Below, piece after piece: positions 6,430 to 7,092 of a stretch of 7,092 nt of DNA. Under the pieces are notes generated by a model, which was not told the origin of the DNA, made no database searches, and saw nothing but the letters and a program-made list of their open reading frames with translations. Source of the stretch: Pseudomonadota bacterium (GTDB taxonomy: Bacteria > Desulfobacterota > Desulfobacteria > Desulfobacterales > Desulfobacteraceae); NCBI GenBank assembly GCA_018812385.1, contig JAHJDU010000633.1, positions 1-7,092 of the forward strand, read 5' to 3'. Positions within the stretch are counted from its first letter, which is position 1. Each line of letters begins with the position of its first letter. Made by a program: the position numbers and the translations under genes.

Positions 6430-7092
6430 CTATAACAGATGCCCCACATAACAGACGGCTACCGGTCCTGTCATGACGGCAATATTCTCCTCTTTAAGTT
6501 CAATCTCCACAGACCCTGCCGGCATGATCACTGTCATGCGTTTTTCTTGGGTCAACCCCCTTCTATGGGCGGCTGCAACTGCCACACACGCCCCGGTGCC
6601 ACAAGCGGTTGTCAAGGTGCCGGGACGTTCCCACACGGAAAGTTTAAGGGTGTTTGAATTGATAAGCTGGGCAACCCCAATGTTTGCCTGTTGCGGAAAA
6701 AGCGGATGGGTCTGGAGCGTTTTTCCATATTTTGGCAAATCAATGGCATCCAGATCTTCCACAAAAAAAACTGCATGGGGATTACCGATATTCATCCCCA
6801 CCGGGTCCTTTAGAGGACCCACCCCGATATTAAGATGCAAGGTATCCCTCTCCTGGGACAAAGGGATATCCTGCCAACGGGTCTTGATTTTTCCCATTTC
6901 CACACTCACCTGGTTTTCACCGGCAAGGGAACAGGTCAGCAAGCCGCCAAGGGTTTGGATTTGGATTTCTTGCTGATTGGATTCTTTTAGCAGCAGCCAC
7001 CCAATGCACCGGGTGGCATTTCCGCAGGCCTCAACTTCCCGTCCGTCAGGATTAATGATTCGGACAAAGGCATAGGCGGTGGTGTTTCTGGG
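6430..7092 (-). CDS. dapF: diaminopimelate epimerase (DapF), 5' partial
   Basis: The frame is open to the window edge at 7092, so the N-terminal 60 or so residues lie outside; 220 residues are visible of a usual 275-285. Both catalytic cysteines are present: ACGNATRC (first Cys, bases 7026-7024) and TACGTGAC (second Cys, bases 6603-6601). The family motifs GNPHAV and VWER are also visible. DapF interconverts LL- and meso-diaminopimelate by a two-base thiol mechanism, supplying lysine and peptidoglycan cross-links, in the cytoplasm. The wording CGNATRC and the tail HRRGL...MTGPVAVCYVGHL recall the version I associate with alphaproteobacteria. It stops with TAG 59 bases before the UroD-family gene on the same strand, with no hairpin between them, so read-through into the methyltransferase genes is possible. 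A second family member acting on another amino acid cannot be ruled out. Confidence 0.9.
   Translation of the reverse strand, partial: PRNTTAYAFVRIINPDGREVEACGNATRCIGWLLLKESNQQEIQIQTLGGLLTCSLAGENQVSVEMGKIKTRWQDIPLSQERDTLHLNIGVGPLKDPVGMNIGNPHAVFFVEDLDAIDLPKYGKTLQTHPLFPQQANIGVAQLINSNTLKLSVWERPGTLTTACGTGACVAVAAAHRRGLTQEKRMTVIMPAGSVEIELKEENIAVMTGPVAVCYVGHLL

Noticed and set aside
6473..6976. A 167-codon plus-strand frame opposite dapF.
   Set aside because: The minus frame has both catalytic cysteine motifs and GNPHAV; the plus frame has no family features.

Overview
The window looks like accessory catabolic DNA from an anaerobic bacterium. It pairs a corrinoid methyltransferase module of the MttB type with a CoA-acylating aldehyde dehydrogenase and an AGXT2-type aminotransferase. 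A marine sulfate reducer of the Desulfobacteraceae type would fit this gene content, but that is an impression from content and style and rests on no search. No rRNA, tRNA, CRISPR array or intact mobile element is visible. Genes are closely packed, and most start after an AAGGAG- or GGAGG-like site.

Left half, plus strand (1-2986): three genes in one apparent operon with gaps of 30 and 35 bases. They are a methylmalonate-semialdehyde-dehydrogenase-like ALDH (its 5' end lies outside the window), a small ferritin-like protein, and a class III aminotransferase close to AGXT2. Together the transaminase and the dehydrogenase could take a beta-amino acid (beta-alanine or 3-aminoisobutyrate) through a carboxylated semialdehyde to acetyl-CoA or propionyl-CoA plus CO2.

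Middle (2987-3189): the convergent junction. It holds a near-perfect 37-base palindrome and, on the minus strand just after the methyltransferase gene, what I read as the first codons of a lost pterin-binding methyltransferase gene. That fossil still has a ribosome binding site and the family's GERIN start.

Right half, minus strand (3190-7092), in transcription order: a DapF-type diaminopimelate epimerase (5' end outside the window), a UroD/MtaA-family protein, a corrinoid-binding protein and an MttB-family methyltransferase with no in-frame amber codon. The last three form a quaternary-amine demethylation module. MttB would move a methyl group from a betaine-like substrate to the corrinoid protein. 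A second methyltransferase must then move it to a carrier. The usual pterin-dependent partner appears to have been reduced to the fossil, and the UroD-family protein lacks the expected third zinc ligand, so the terminal acceptor step is unresolved.

The most interesting points are the methyltransferase fossil, the altered metal sites in the UroD-like and ferritin-like proteins, and the possible link between betaine demethylation and beta-amino acid breakdown across the convergent junction.
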